Source: Acidobacteriota bacterium
GTDB lineage: Bacteria; Acidobacteriota; Terriglobia; Acidiferrales; UBA7541
DNA: 62,477 nt
Direction: 5' to 3'
Assembly (NCBI GenBank): GCA_003224235.1
Contig: QHYU01000182.1
Location: forward strand, 1 to 62,477
Each line of letters opens with the position of its first letter. Positions within the stretch are counted from its first letter, which is position 1. Positions 53,223-62,477 of this stretch are shown here, piece by piece. A model generated the notes under the pieces. It did no database searches. It saw nothing but the letters and a program-made list of their open reading frames with translations, and was not told where the DNA came from. The position numbers and the translations under genes were made by a program.

Positions 53223-54059
53223 ATGTACGCAGCACAGCACGCAGGACCAGCTCACGTAGCTGCAGTCGCCGCGCTCGTCCTGCTGTACATCTTGCCCGCG
53301 TTAGCAGCTTGGATCTGCAGAAAGTACACAGAGCAGCCCAAAGTCGGCGACACCGCGCCACACGCGGTGATGAGCGCCGCGAGCAGGCTTTCGCGGGTCT
53401 CTCAAGTGGTGTTGTTCCTGGCCTTCGGTTCGACGTGCGCTGCCCAGATGTCCTCGGGCGACGTGGAATTGAGCCTCTTAAAAATCACGATTTCCGTCTA
53501 CAACCATGCTGAAGTTTCTCCCGAGGCGCTGGCGACGGCAGAACACAGAGCGGAACAAATCTTTCGTAGAGCGGGGATAGCAGCCGTCTGGGCACATTGC
53601 CGGGTGTCTGAGGCGGAGGCTCCGCGCGACCAAATGTGCGGCGAGCCGCTTAGCCCAGCTCATCTGGCTCTGAGGATCCTTCCGCAAAGCATGAGCGCAC
53701 ATTTTAACTTCAGTGACACAACGTTCGGGGCAGCCATGCTTTCTCCGGAAGGAACTGGCTATTACAGTTACGTCTTTCAGGATCGCGTCGAGCAACTGGC
53801 CAGGGACTCGCATGCGAACCGATCTGAGATTCTGGGTCATGTGGCGGCCCATGAAATCGGCCACCTGTTGCTGGGGTCTAACGCCCACTCCCAGATGGGG
53901 ATTATGTGCGCGAACTGGTATGGCCGGCAGTTGCGCAGCGCCGCCATGGGAACGCTGCTTTTTACTCCACAGGAGTCCCAGCTTATTCGGGCCAAGCTGC
54001 TTTCCTGGACCCGCCAGGAAGAGGCGCTCCGCTCTTCCGCAAATTCCTCTCTGAAATAA
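53223..54059 (+). CDS. metalloprotease fused to an immunity-like membrane N-terminus
   Basis: 278 residues from the ATG at 53223; a GTG at 53220 and an internal ATG at 53370 are alternatives. Residues 1-34 (MYAAQHAGPAHVAAVAALVL, then LYILPALAAW) match the start of the immunity-like protein at 42001. A second hydrophobic segment (VSQVVLFLAFGSTCAAQ) resembles the signal peptide of the protease proper. The protease part has TISVYNHAEVSPEALATAE, FRRAGIAAVWAHC and the zinc site H210-E-I-G-H214 followed by GSNAH, then MGIMCANWYG, as in an acidobacterial family of secreted zinc proteases. The fusion seems real because the frame is continuous. Confidence 0.85.
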   Translation: MYAAQHAGPAHVAAVAALVLLYILPALAAWICRKYTEQPKVGDTAPHAVMSAASRLSRVSQVVLFLAFGSTCAAQMSSGDVELSLLKITISVYNHAEVSPEALATAEHRAEQIFRRAGIAAVWAHCRVSEAEAPRDQMCGEPLSPAHLALRILPQSMSAHFNFSDTTFGAAMLSPEGTGYYSYVFQDRVEQLARDSHANRSEILGHVAAHEIGHLLLGSNAHSQMGIMCANWYGRQLRSAAMGTLLFTPQESQLIRAKLLSWTRQEEALRSSANSSLK

Positions 54060-54363
54060 TCGTCCTTGCGAGCGCTGCCCTGCAATTCCGCCGTGTAGCG
54101 CTGGACTTCCGTGTCGCCCACGCTGCCGAAGGCATTTGAATACGGTGGTCGTTAATTCCAATCAGGTGTGCTTGTTTCCGGAGTTGCGCGAGTCGAACGA
54201 CTGTTGGCCGGGCTTGTTGGTCATGGGGTTGCAGCATGCAGAATAGGAACCGCTCCAGCTATTTTCAATTGCTGGAGCTGATTCCGAGACCCTAGGATTG
54301 ATCGAGGATTGGCACTGGCTTCTCTCAAGACGGTCGGGGAAGTCTGAGTGAAGAGGAAAATCT
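54060..54363. other. intergenic region upstream of the hybrid kinase
   Basis: 304 bases. A perfect 8-base inverted repeat GCTCCAGC-N11-GCTGGAGC at 54252-54278, without a T run, may be an operator. AGAGGAAAA precedes the kinase ATG. Confidence 0.5.
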
Positions 54364-57300
54364 ATGCCCACCGAGAATCAAAGCCCCAAGCGCGCTTCTC
54401 CCGATTTGGAACGACCGGAACGCAAGCAGAGTGAGCTGGGGCGGCACTGGTTTCTGGTGCTGCTCGTTCTGGCCGCGGCAGTAGCAGCGTTGTCTCGGGG
54501 AACACTTCGGGCGATCCTGCAACACCTCGAGGCCGTGCAGCTCGGCGTGGCCGTCCTTATCGTTCTCTTTGCCGTCTACCTCTGGAAAAAGACCGCTGCG
54601 CCACGGGGCTTGGTCCGCGACTTTCCAGAACGGGCAGAAGCACCACCGCCCGCTGAGCAGCTCGACAAACTGTCCGAAGTTATTGCCGCGTCAAGGCAGG
54701 GCTATCGCGACCTGATCGATAGCCTCGACCACCTCGTTTTCACCGTCTTGTTGGACGGAGAAATCCGCGCGGTGAACCGCCGGTTCGCGGAGGTGTTTGA
54801 ACACTCCTATTCGGAACTGGTCGGCCATCGACTCGATGAATTTCTCAAGGAGCCCAGCCGCGCGGCCATGGAAAAGGCCGCGTCGCGATTTGTCGAGAAA
54901 CGCTACTGGACGGGTATCGTTCGAGCGCGCTTGAAAAAATCGGGCGCGGTGCGCTACTTCGACTGCGTGCTGCACGCGACGCTCAAGGACGGCCAAGTTG
55001 TGGGGGCCAGCGGTCTAGCCACGGATATCACCCACCAGCGCGAAAGCGAATCGCGTTTCACCGAACTATTCGAGACACTTCAGGAAGGCGTTTATTTCAG
55101 CACGCCCGAAGGAAACCTCCTGGATGTCAACCCCGCGCTGGTCCGCATGCTGGGGTACGACGACAAAGAAGAACTAGTCGGGGTGAACGTGAGCAGTCTC
55201 TATCTCGATGCCAGCCAGCGTCCTTCCCTGCTCGCTGCGCTTGAAGAGCGAACTACAGTGCTCGCTCAAGAAATCACTCTGCGGCGGAAGGACGGCACGC
55301 CGATCATTTGCCTCGATAATTCGACTGCCATCCGCGACCTTTCCGGGCGTGTGATCCGCCACCAAGGTACCCTGGTGGACATTACCGAGCGCAAGCATTC
55401 GGAAGAAGAATTGCAAAAGGCTAAAGAAGCGGCTGAGGCCGCCAGTCGAGCCAAGAGCGAGTTCCTCGCCAACATGAGCCACGAAATTCGCACTCCCTTG
55501 AATGCCGTGATCGGCATGACGGATCTCGCCCTCGATACCGAACTCACCGCCGAACAGCGGGAATACCTGAGCACGGTGAAGGTTTCGGCCAATTCTTTAC
55601 TAACAGTGATCAACGACATCCTGGACTTTTCCAAGATCGAGGCAGGAAAGCTGGACCTTGATCGCATCGAGTTCGACCTGCGCTACGCCCTCGACGACAC
55701 CATCAGAGTGCTCGCTCTCCGCGCCCGCCAGAAGGGATTGGACCTGGCTTGCCATATCCCGTCCGAAGTGCCCGAGGCGCTCATCGGCGATCCAGGTCGC
55801 CTGCGGCAGATCCTCTTCAATCTCATCGACAACGCCATTAAGTTCACCGAGCAGGGTGAGGTAGCCGTCGGCATTGAAACGGAATCGCAGACCGAGGAGG
55901 AGATTTGTTTGCACTTCGTCGTAACCGACACAGGGATTGGCATCCCTCCGGAAAAGCAGCGGCTGATCTTCGAGGCCTTTGCGCAGGCGGATAGTTCGAC
56001 GACCAGGAAGTATGGAGGCACGGGTCTGGGCCTGTCCATTTCGTCCCGGCTGGCGGGACTGATGGGCGGAAGGATTTGGGTTGAAAGCGAAACCGGCAAG
56101 GGCAGCGCGTTCCACTTCACCGCACGGTTCGGCTTGCAAACACAGCCCGCAACGAGGCATCTCTCACGGGACTGGGCAGACTTGAACAACCTGCCGGTGT
56201 TGGTAGCGGACAACAACCCTGCCGGCCGCCGCTTCGTGGAACAAATGCTCACCGAACGGCAAATGAAGCCAGTCCTGGTAGAGAGTGGGCGCGCAGCCTT
56301 GGATGCTCTGATGCGGGCCAGGGACGCCGGAAAGCCTTTCCGTTTGGTTCTGGCCGACGCCAACATGCCGGATATGGGCGGCTTTGCCCTGGCCGAGCAG
56401 ATCAAGCAGAGGCCGGAACTCGCGGGGGTTACGATCATGCTGCTGACCTCTGCCGGCCATCCGGGTGAAGCCGTCCGCTGCCGGGAGTTGGGGGTTGCCG
56501 CCTACTTGACGAAGCCCCTCAATCAGTCGACGCTGTTGGACGCTATCCTGACGGCCCTAGGTGCGTCGCCCCGGGACGAAGCTCGACCTTCTCTGGTCAC
56601 CCGTCATTCGTTGCGCGAAGGCCGACAACGACTCCACATCCTGCTAGCAGAGGACAACGCCGTGAACCAAGTGCTGGCAGTCCGCCTGCTCACGAAGCGG
56701 GGCCACACAGTCGTGGTGGCCAGCAACGGCCGAGAGGCTCTGGCCACCCTGGAAAAAGAGTCATTTGACTTGGTCCTGATGGATGTGCAGATGCCTGAGT
56801 TGAGCGGGTTTGAGGTCACCGCTGCTATCCGCGAGAAGGAGAAGGTAACCGGCAAACACATCCCGATCATCGCGACAACCGCGCATGCCATGAAGGATGA
56901 CAGGAAGCGTTGCCTGGAAGCGGGCATGGACGCCTACGTGCCTAAGCCAATCCAGCCAAGGGCGCTCTTTGAGGCCATCGAGGATCTAACTCCCATTCCG
57001 GCCGAGTCCGAGATAGGCGCCCCGGGCGAACAAAACTCGGACCAGGTCTTCGACGAGAACGCCCTGATGAACTATGTGGGCAAAGATGTAGAGCTCCTAG
57101 GGGAGGTAGTGGAGATATTTCTGGCGGAGTGCCCCGGGTACCTTTCCCGGCTCCGAAAGGCCGTCACAGATCGAGACCCCAAGGCAATCGAGTTCGCAGC
57201 GCACGCCCTCGTGGGTTCGACAGCTAATCTGTTCGCGCGGCAAGCTGTCGAGGCAGCCTCGAAGTTGGAAGAAATGGGGCGCGAAGGCAATCTGACGGGG

Positions 57301-57396
57301 GTCGAAGAAGCCTACGCCGCGTTGGAAAAGGAGATCACGCGCCTTCGGCAGGCCTTGGCCACCTTTGGGAAAGAGCATGCGCGGGCGAGAACCTAG
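54364..57396 (+). CDS. hybrid histidine kinase: TM-PAS-PAS-HisKA-HATPase-REC-REC-HPt
   Basis: 1010 residues. Two membrane segments (about 29-46 and 58-75) are followed by PAS domains at about 108-232 and 236-350, a HisKA with phospho-acceptor H373 ([11 protein letters not shown]), a HATPase with [10 protein letters not shown] and [10 protein letters not shown], a first receiver with D665 ([11 protein letters not shown]), a second with D807 ([11 protein letters not shown]), and an HPt with H947 ([13 protein letters not shown], with Val replacing the usual Lys). This gives a full internal His-Asp-His phosphorelay that would hand phosphate to a separate regulator. Two single receivers are encoded convergently next door. 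The signal is unknown. Confidence 0.95.
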   Translation: MPTENQSPKRASPDLERPERKQSELGRHWFLVLLVLAAAVAALSRGTLRAILQHLEAVQLGVAVLIVLFAVYLWKKTAAPRGLVRDFPERAEAPPPAEQLDKLSEVIAASRQGYRDLIDSLDHLVFTVLLDGEIRAVNRRFAEVFEHSYSELVGHRLDEFLKEPSRAAMEKAASRFVEKRYWTGIVRARLKKSGAVRYFDCVLHATLKDGQVVGASGLATDITHQRESESRFTELFETLQEGVYFSTPEGNLLDVNPALVRMLGYDDKEELVGVNVSSLYLDASQRPSLLAALEERTTVLAQEITLRRKDGTPIICLDNSTAIRDLSGRVIRHQGTLVDITERKHSEEELQKAKEAAEAASRAKSEFLANMSHEIRTPLNAVIGMTDLALDTELTAEQREYLSTVKVSANSLLTVINDILDFSKIEAGKLDLDRIEFDLRYALDDTIRVLALRARQKGLDLACHIPSEVPEALIGDPGRLRQILFNLIDNAIKFTEQGEVAVGIETESQTEEEICLHFVVTDTGIGIPPEKQRLIFEAFAQADSSTTRKYGGTGLGLSISSRLAGLMGGRIWVESETGKGSAFHFTARFGLQTQPATRHLSRDWADLNNLPVLVADNNPAGRRFVEQMLTERQMKPVLVESGRAALDALMRARDAGKPFRLVLADANMPDMGGFALAEQIKQRPELAGVTIMLLTSAGHPGEAVRCRELGVAAYLTKPLNQSTLLDAILTALGASPRDEARPSLVTRHSLREGRQRLHILLAEDNAVNQVLAVRLLTKRGHTVVVASNGREALATLEKESFDLVLMDVQMPELSGFEVTAAIREKEKVTGKHIPIIATTAHAMKDDRKRCLEAGMDAYVPKPIQPRALFEAIEDLTPIPAESEIGAPGEQNSDQVFDENALMNYVGKDVELLGEVVEIFLAECPGYLSRLRKAVTDRDPKAIEFAAHALVGSTANLFARQAVEAASKLEEMGREGNLTGVEEAYAALEKEITRLRQALATFGKEHARART

Positions 57397-57448
57397 TGAT
57401 CGAATAAGACGACCGGCGCATCACATTTCTTGCTTCGCAGGCTTCTGA

Positions 57449-57850
57449 CTATGCGGGGTTCGGTGCTACCATTTGAATCACCTGCACCAGCCTGTCCGGT
57501 TGGAACGGCTTCACCATATAAATCACCCCGCCCACGTCCTGGCCAGTCTTGAAGTCTTGCGGGGCGCCACGCGCAGTGAGGAAGATCACGGGAATCTTTT
57601 TCAGGCGTTCCTCACTCTTGACCAGATAGCAGAGGTCGTAGCCGGAAATCTCAGGCATCATCACATCCAAAATCAACACGGCGGGTACTATCTGGCTCAG
57701 TATCTTGAGCGCCTCTGCGCCGCTGGACGCTGTCTTCACCAAATAACCGTTCCGTGTGAGCAGTGCCTCGATAACGCGAAGGACAGCCGGATCGTCGTCC
57801 ACAGCCAGGACGACTGGACTTGATTCAGAGGCGTGTTTTGTCTTCTCCAT
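57449..57850 (-). CDS. single-domain response regulator
   Basis: 133 residues from the ATG at 57850; a TTG at 57886 would add 12 residues. It is a CheY-like receiver only: acidic pair in VDDD (18-20), phospho-acceptor D62 in LILDVMMPEISGYDL, and lysine in MVKPFQP. No output domain. It follows the other receiver by 42 bases and faces the hybrid kinase, so it is a candidate target of that kinase's HPt. Confidence 0.92.
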   Translation of the reverse strand: MEKTKHASESSPVVLAVDDDPAVLRVIEALLTRNGYLVKTASSGAEALKILSQIVPAVLILDVMMPEISGYDLCYLVKSEERLKKIPVIFLTARGAPQDFKTGQDVGGVIYMVKPFQPDRLVQVIQMVAPNPA

Positions 57851-57892
57851 CACGAAATTGTGCCCGTTCCGCCCATCTTTGACCAATTACCG

Positions 57893-58297
57893 CTAGGGGC
57901 TTCCCACTTTCTCCTGGGCACTTTCGTCGGATTCTCCTAAGGCTTTCCGAATTGCGGCTAAGAGTTCGTTGTTATCAGGAGGCTTCCGAAGGAAAGCCAC
58001 CGCGCCCGCTTCAAGCGCCCGCTCCTTGTTAGTCTGCGGATCTCGGGAGCTTAAGACGACAACAGGAACACACGCCAGAGAAGCTAAATTCCTAAATCTT
58101 TCCATTAGCAGGAAGCCGTCCCCACCGGGTAAACCGATGTCCAGGATAATGAGGTCCGGGTTTTCCTTTCTGGCGACCGTGACGCCTGAGGTCCCATCAA
58201 CGGCAAATACGGTCTCATAGTTCTTGGACCTCAACAGTGCGTTGAGCACGCGCCGTATGATGGGGTCATCATCTACGATCAAGATCTTCTTGGCCAC
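57893..58297 (-). CDS. single-domain response regulator
   Basis: 134 residues. Receiver domain with acidic pair VDDD (8-11), phospho-acceptor D53 (LIILDIGLPGGDGFLL) and lysine in FLRKPPDN. No output domain; acts by protein contact. It is the first gene of a two-gene unit with the other receiver, convergent to the hybrid kinase. Confidence 0.93.
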   Translation of the reverse strand: MAKKILIVDDDPIIRRVLNALLRSKNYETVFAVDGTSGVTVARKENPDLIILDIGLPGGDGFLLMERFRNLASLACVPVVVLSSRDPQTNKERALEAGAVAFLRKPPDNNELLAAIRKALGESDESAQEKVGSP

Positions 58298-58547
58298 GTC
58301 AGCGGTTGCGTCACCAAAGCTCGTAGTATTGTCTGTGCTTATATACCTCGGGTCAAGCCAAACCCTTCACCGACATCGTTCCCGAAATGGGCACTCAGTG
58401 AAATCGACGGGGATAGAGCCGCTCGGCAAGATGGCGGAAAGAATGCCGGTTTCGCTCTGCGCAAACGGAGGGTTTGCCGGAACGATCAAAACAAAAATGT
58501 CAGGAAGACCGAGCCTATTTCGTTCTTCCGGATTGCGCCGTTTGGAT

Positions 58548-59363
58548 ATGAACTCTTCTTGTTTTCAATTGACCGGTTTCAGGATATTCTTACAGCCCCG
58601 ATTCGGGAGACACATCATCGAATCATCCCTGCAATTGCGCGCGGGCACGTCTGGCTACGCCTATAAAGAGTGGAAAGGAAGCTTCTACCCGGAGAAGCTT
58701 CCCGACCGCGAAATGCTTCGCTTCTACAGCCAGCACTTCTCGACCGTCGAGATCAACCATTCGTTTTACCGCATGCCTACCGAGCGCTTGCTGGTGCAGT
58801 GGGCAGAGTGTGTGCCTGGCGGCTTCCAGTTTGCCCTGAAAGCGAACCAGCAGATTACCCACATTCAAAAGCTGCGAAATTGCGAAAGCACGCTGAAGCG
58901 TTTTCTCGAAGCGGCCTCGATTCTGGGTGATGGAGACCACCTGGGACCAATCCTTGTTCAGTTGCCGCCCACGTTTCGCGCCGACTTAAACGGGCTGGAG
59001 GAGTTCCTAAAGCTGCGGCCTCGCGCCTTTCGCTTTGCGCTCGAGGTGCGACATTCCTCCTGGCACAGCGACGAAACCTATGCGTTGCTCCGCCAGTATC
59101 AGACCGCCTTGTGTCTGGCTGAAACCGAAAAAGAAAGCCCTCCCGAGGTGCTCACCGCCGACTTCGCTTACGTTCGCCTTCGCCGGGAGACGTACACACC
59201 GAAACAGTTGTCGGCTTGGAGGGCGCGATTCGACAGTTGGCTGCGCCAGGGAATTGATGTCTACGTCTACTGCAAGCACGAGGACGCCGGCAAAGCCCCT
59301 GCCTATGCTCGCTCTTTGCTCGCCCAAAGTCCGGGGCCTCAAACCGCAAGATCTCCGGCCTGA
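58548..59363 (+). CDS. DUF72 (YecE-like) protein
   Basis: The conserved part starts at RAGTSGYAYKEWKGSFYPEK and includes FSTVEINHSFYRMPTERLLV, FALKANQQITHIQKL, PILVQLPPTFRADL, FALEVRHSSW and VYVYCKHEDAGKAPAYA, which is DUF72, a TIM-barrel family of unknown function sometimes linked to nucleases or to iron-sulfur genes. The start is uncertain: the ATG at 58548 gives about 271 residues but adds 25-30 that look unrelated; a TTG or ATT nearer 58615-58636 is possible. No co-oriented partner is adjacent. Confidence 0.85.
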   Translation: MNSSCFQLTGFRIFLQPRFGRHIIESSLQLRAGTSGYAYKEWKGSFYPEKLPDREMLRFYSQHFSTVEINHSFYRMPTERLLVQWAECVPGGFQFALKANQQITHIQKLRNCESTLKRFLEAASILGDGDHLGPILVQLPPTFRADLNGLEEFLKLRPRAFRFALEVRHSSWHSDETYALLRQYQTALCLAETEKESPPEVLTADFAYVRLRRETYTPKQLSAWRARFDSWLRQGIDVYVYCKHEDAGKAPAYARSLLAQSPGPQTARSPA

Positions 59364-59574
59364 GGCCGACAAACACCCTTAATCCCTGCGCCTGCTGCCG
59401 GGTCGTTTGGTGTTTCACCTCTCGTTACAAGCAAAAAGGCCCGCGTTTTGGGGGTTTGTGATCCGGCAGTTGAAAACCTCCAGAGAATGGCTATACTCTG
59501 CTGACTCCAGGGTTCCTATGTTCATCTTCCCACTGTGTTTGAAGACCGGACTCGATCCGAGGAGGAGCATCTCC

Positions 59575-60239
59575 ATGAAATCACTTTGCAGGATATCCGC
59601 CACTTTGATCACTTTCACGCTGTGCGTGTCCCTTGTTGTGGCACAGGAAAAGCCCGCAGGAAAGAAGGCCGCCGGGCAGTCGAAACAAGACCAAGAGGCA
59701 GAAAAGAAGCCGGGCGGGCAGGGCATGCCCATGATGGCCAAGGCGTCTCCCGAGATTCAAAAGCTGATCAAGATGTTTGCCGGCACATGGTCCGCAAGCC
59801 AAAAGATCGAGCCTAGCGAGTTCATGCCAGGCGGCTCGGGCACCGGCACCGACACGGTGAAGGCGGGGCCAGGCGGAAATTCACTCCTAAGCGACTACCG
59901 CTCGAAAAGCGCAATGGGTAGCTTCAGCGGACACGGCATCATTTACTGGGAGCCTAAACGCCAAGTTTATAGTTCGGTATGGTGCGACAGTATGTCGCCG
60001 GAGGGTTGCGAAGTCGGCGCGACAGGCAAGTGGGAAGGCAGCGACCTGGTCTTCAACTCCCAAGGCGAAATGATGGGCAAGAAGTTCCAGTCGAAACAGG
60101 TGTACACCGACATCAAGCCCGATTCGTACACCTTTATATCGACTCCTCCATGGATGGCGGGCCGATGAAGCGCTTCTTGACCATCACCTACACGAGGAAG
60201 CCTTCCGCCAAAGCCGCTGCCGCTTTGACTAAGCAATAG
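59575..60239 (+). pseudogene. secreted DUF1579-like protein with 3' frameshift
   Basis: From the ATG at 59575 (GAGGAGGAG upstream) the frame encodes a signal peptide and a DUF1579 domain: LIKMFAGTWSASQKIEP, GHGIIYWEPKRQVYSSVWCD and GMMGKK-like GEMMGKKFQSKQVYT. It stops at 60168 after STPPWMAGR. From about 60137 the next frame continues as IDSSMDGGPMKRFLTITYTR to KQ at 60239, the expected C-terminus. One missing base at about 60137 separates them. Either a real late frameshift, giving a product with an altered tail, or a sequencing error. Confidence 0.8.
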
Positions 60240-60263
60240 CGCCTTTGCGGGGGCGTCCCGCGC

Positions 60264-61019
60264 ATGCAATCCCAGCGACCTTATACCTTGGTGGCGCGCT
60301 TTTACGACGAGTTGCATGGGGACGCCCAGCGGATGAATCGCTTTGCCCGTAACAAGGTGCTGGGCAAAATCCTGCCGTCGGTTCACTCGGTGTGCGACCT
60401 AGGATGTGGAACAGGCACCACGGCGTTGGAACTTGCCCATCGCGGGCTGAAGATGTACGCGGTCGATCTCTCCCCGACGATGTGCCGCCTGGCGCGGCAA
60501 AAAGCCCGCCGCGCTGGTCTTCCGGTACGCGTGATCTGCTCAGACATGCGCGCGTTCCGCCTGCCCGAGCCGGTGGATCTGGTGATTTGCGAATTCAACC
60601 CTCTGAACCACTTGCCGCGCCGGGCGGACCTGATTCGCGTAGCGCGCTCGGTGTGGAGAGCTCTCCAACCGGGAGGCTACTTCTATTTCGACCTGAACAC
60701 CCGGCGGTCGCTCCAGGAGCTCTACCCTTCCACGCATTGGTTCGAGAAGAGGAGCTTCTGCATGGTGCTCCACGGTGGCTATGATCGCCGGCGCAGGAAA
60801 GGCTGGTTGAATTTGGAATGGTTTTTGCCTACAGGAAGAGTCTGGAGGCGTCACCACGAACACATGGAGGATGTCTGGTGGACTGACCAGGAAATTCGCC
60901 GCACCCTGCGTCGCGCTGGTTTTTCACATCTCCGGGCGTGGGATGGGGCGAAGGTCCGACCACCATCCCCCCACAGCCATCCTGGCTATGACACTTACTA
61001 CTTGGCACAAAAATTCTAG
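60264..61019 (+). CDS. class I SAM-dependent methyltransferase
   Basis: 251 residues. The SAM site is VCDLGCGTGTTALELAHRG at about 43-61, followed by YAVDLSPTMCRLARQKARRA and PGGYFYFDLNTRRSLQE. The C-terminal third is an antiparallel beta region as in methyltransferases for small molecules (WWTDQEIRRTLRRAGFSHLR). Substrate unknown. The ATG lies 24 bases after the DUF1579 gene's restored stop, suggesting co-transcription. Confidence 0.92.
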   Translation: MQSQRPYTLVARFYDELHGDAQRMNRFARNKVLGKILPSVHSVCDLGCGTGTTALELAHRGLKMYAVDLSPTMCRLARQKARRAGLPVRVICSDMRAFRLPEPVDLVICEFNPLNHLPRRADLIRVARSVWRALQPGGYFYFDLNTRRSLQELYPSTHWFEKRSFCMVLHGGYDRRRRKGWLNLEWFLPTGRVWRRHHEHMEDVWWTDQEIRRTLRRAGFSHLRAWDGAKVRPPSPHSHPGYDTYYLAQKF

Positions 61020-61168
61020 GCAAGCCTGAGAGTTCCGTCCAAAGATCGGTCAGGGCTCAAGCGTTCCATCACCTTGCCGGGGCACGCAGCCACGAGGCGG
61101 CAACTCAGCACAAGGAGCGCACCGCGCGGCTTTGGCTGGCCAAGCTGCGCCACGTCTATCTGCGACCT

Positions 61169-62338
61169 CTACTTTCCGCGGCCGTATTTTTTCAGAATGC
61201 GCTGGAGTTCATCGAGGGGCAGAGCATGCGCTACATGGGCGTCGCGACCGCGGACGGTGGTGGCGCGGAGCACCGAATTGTAAATCGCTTCCTCCGTGGC
61301 TTCGGCGACCGCTTGAAAGAGCGGCCCAAGTCTGTCATGGCGGAGCAAGGTGACTTCAGTTGTCCTTGCGGAGCTGTGGTGGGGAATGCGTACAGACTCG
61401 GCCACCGAGAAGGCAATGAGGTAGTCTCCGCTTCCGGGCTGGAAAGTCGCGCCGGTGCGGGCCATCCCTGCAAACGCTCGCCAGGCGAGGCGCTCGAGTT
61501 GACGGACATCGAGCGGGGCGTCAGTTGCCACGACGACCATGCAGGAGCCGCCGCGGAGCTTGCTCACGTTCGCGTCCAGATCCTGGTAATCGTAACTACC
61601 GAGCTCCTTGCCGACCGGAACGCCGTCGATAGTCAGGATGCCGGCGAAGTTCGACTGCACCAGCACGCCCACGGTGTAGCCGCCAACCGCCTCGGGCAGG
61701 AGGCGAGAGGAGGTTCCAATGCCCCCCTTGATTTGCCGCTCAAAGCCGAAGGCCGTAGTGCCGGTGCCGGCCCCGACCGATCCTTCTTCGACCGGGCCGG
61801 TGGCGGCTGACCGCAACGCTTCGAGGAAGTGTTCGCGACGCAGAGGCCGGCGGCGAATGTCATTAAGCCAACCGTCATTGGTTTCCCCGACGACCGGATT
61901 CACCGAGAGCACTTCCTCGTTCCCGGGCTGCGCAAGGGTATAGTCCACAAGTGCCGCGGCTGCCTCCCAAACGTTCAAGGTGTTCGTGAGCAGGATGGGC
62001 GTTTCGAGCTGGCCAAGCTCCTTGACCTGGGTTGAGCCGATCAATTTGCCGAAGCCATTGCCGACCACAATAGCCGCCGGGACTTTTTGCTGAAACAGGT
62101 TGCCCGGATGGGGCACGATGGCGGTGACGTCGGTGCGGATGTCATCGCCCTGGATCAGGGTGAGATGCCCCACACGTACCCCAGGCACGTCCGTGATGGC
62201 GTTGAGTGGGCCGGGAGCGAAGACGCCGGGCGCGATCCCGAGCTGGCGTGCCCGCGGGCGCGTCTGGGCCTGCGGTGTTTTGGTTCCCAAGGCTGAGAGA
62301 CTCACGAGGAGTAGGCCAACCAGGCACGGGCGACGCAT
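61169..62338 (-). CDS. P1-family (DmpA/BapA-type) aminopeptidase
   Basis: 389 residues with GGAGGAG before the ATG and a signal peptide (to TPQAQ). P1 (S58) peptidases are made as a precursor that cuts itself in two before a serine or threonine that then acts as N-terminal nucleophile. The cut site here is G264/S265 in LRGGSCMVVVATDAPL. ITDVPGVRVGHLTL, TNDGWLNDIR and GVGAGTGTTAFGF-like GSVGAGTGTTAFGFERQIKG are further motifs. Members cleave D-amino-acid or beta-peptides and some act as ring-opening amidases. It is the last gene of the window. Confidence 0.94.
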   Translation of the reverse strand: MRRPCLVGLLLVSLSALGTKTPQAQTRPRARQLGIAPGVFAPGPLNAITDVPGVRVGHLTLIQGDDIRTDVTAIVPHPGNLFQQKVPAAIVVGNGFGKLIGSTQVKELGQLETPILLTNTLNVWEAAAALVDYTLAQPGNEEVLSVNPVVGETNDGWLNDIRRRPLRREHFLEALRSAATGPVEEGSVGAGTGTTAFGFERQIKGGIGTSSRLLPEAVGGYTVGVLVQSNFAGILTIDGVPVGKELGSYDYQDLDANVSKLRGGSCMVVVATDAPLDVRQLERLAWRAFAGMARTGATFQPGSGDYLIAFSVAESVRIPHHSSARTTEVTLLRHDRLGPLFQAVAEATEEAIYNSVLRATTVRGRDAHVAHALPLDELQRILKKYGRGK

Positions 62339-62477
62339 TGTCTCCTCCGTCAGGGAAAGTGGTGGCCGATTGTAATGCGTGGCTGTGAGAGCAACAATCC
62401 CGCCACTGTTCGCCCAGCGATTTCGGAATCCGATCAGTCTGGAGTGGAGGTGCGAGCATACCTGGCGCTTTTTTTGA

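Overview
The window is high-GC bacterial chromosome, most probably from an acidobacterium (inference). The evidence is three secreted von Willebrand A proteins of the type that is expanded in Acidobacteriota, two proline/glycine-rich TonB proteins, secreted metalloproteases and carboxypeptidase-regulatory/TPR proteins typical of that phylum, and scattered short repeats. No rRNA, tRNA, CRISPR array, integrase or complete insertion sequence was seen.

Layout. 1-21.8 kb is mostly conserved core: the N-terminal part of an M23-type peptidase (cut by the window edge), a small penicillin-binding transpeptidase, recA, a thiolase/hydroxyacyl-CoA dehydrogenase pair with a small DUF2007-like gene between them, a helicase-nuclease, three VWA proteins around a four-repeat secreted protein, then a minus-strand run ileS-lspA-lgt-rluD-like, and a divergent TonB gene. 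A very small transcription unit with promoter, ribosome site, 13-codon lysine-rich reading frame and terminator lies at 9.77-10.0 kb.

21.8-30.3 kb is an accessory zone. Small single genes (SDR, DUF4386 remnant, frameshifted alpha/beta hydrolase, RibD-like reductase, cupin, NmrA-like, MmcQ/YjbR, AT-richer DUF4256) are separated by long intergenic stretches that carry at least four families of short, partly palindromic repeats.

30.3-40.7 kb holds a secreted hypothetical, a TerC protein fused to a VOC-like domain, and a minus-strand sugar cluster (GH63-type glucosidase, zinc-type glucose dehydrogenase, SDR, glycogen debranching enzyme) that looks built to release glucose from alpha-glucans and oxidise it.

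40.7-54.1 kb contains a superinfection-immunity-like membrane protein, a TPR protein, a 53-residue zinc-ribbon-like protein missed by ordinary length cut-offs, a PKD-domain phosphoesterase, an IS1380-type transposase remnant, an S9 peptidase, a TonB/M48 pair, and a metalloprotease. The most striking observation is here: about 460 bp, made of a foldable leader plus the first ~33 codons of the immunity-like gene, recurs 11 kb away in front of and fused to the metalloprotease. 54.3-62.5 kb has a large hybrid histidine kinase convergent with two single-domain response regulators, a DUF72 protein, a frameshifted DUF1579 protein, a methyltransferase and a P1-family peptidase.

Starts were chosen by ribosome-site strength and family length; all calls are by eye, without database searches.
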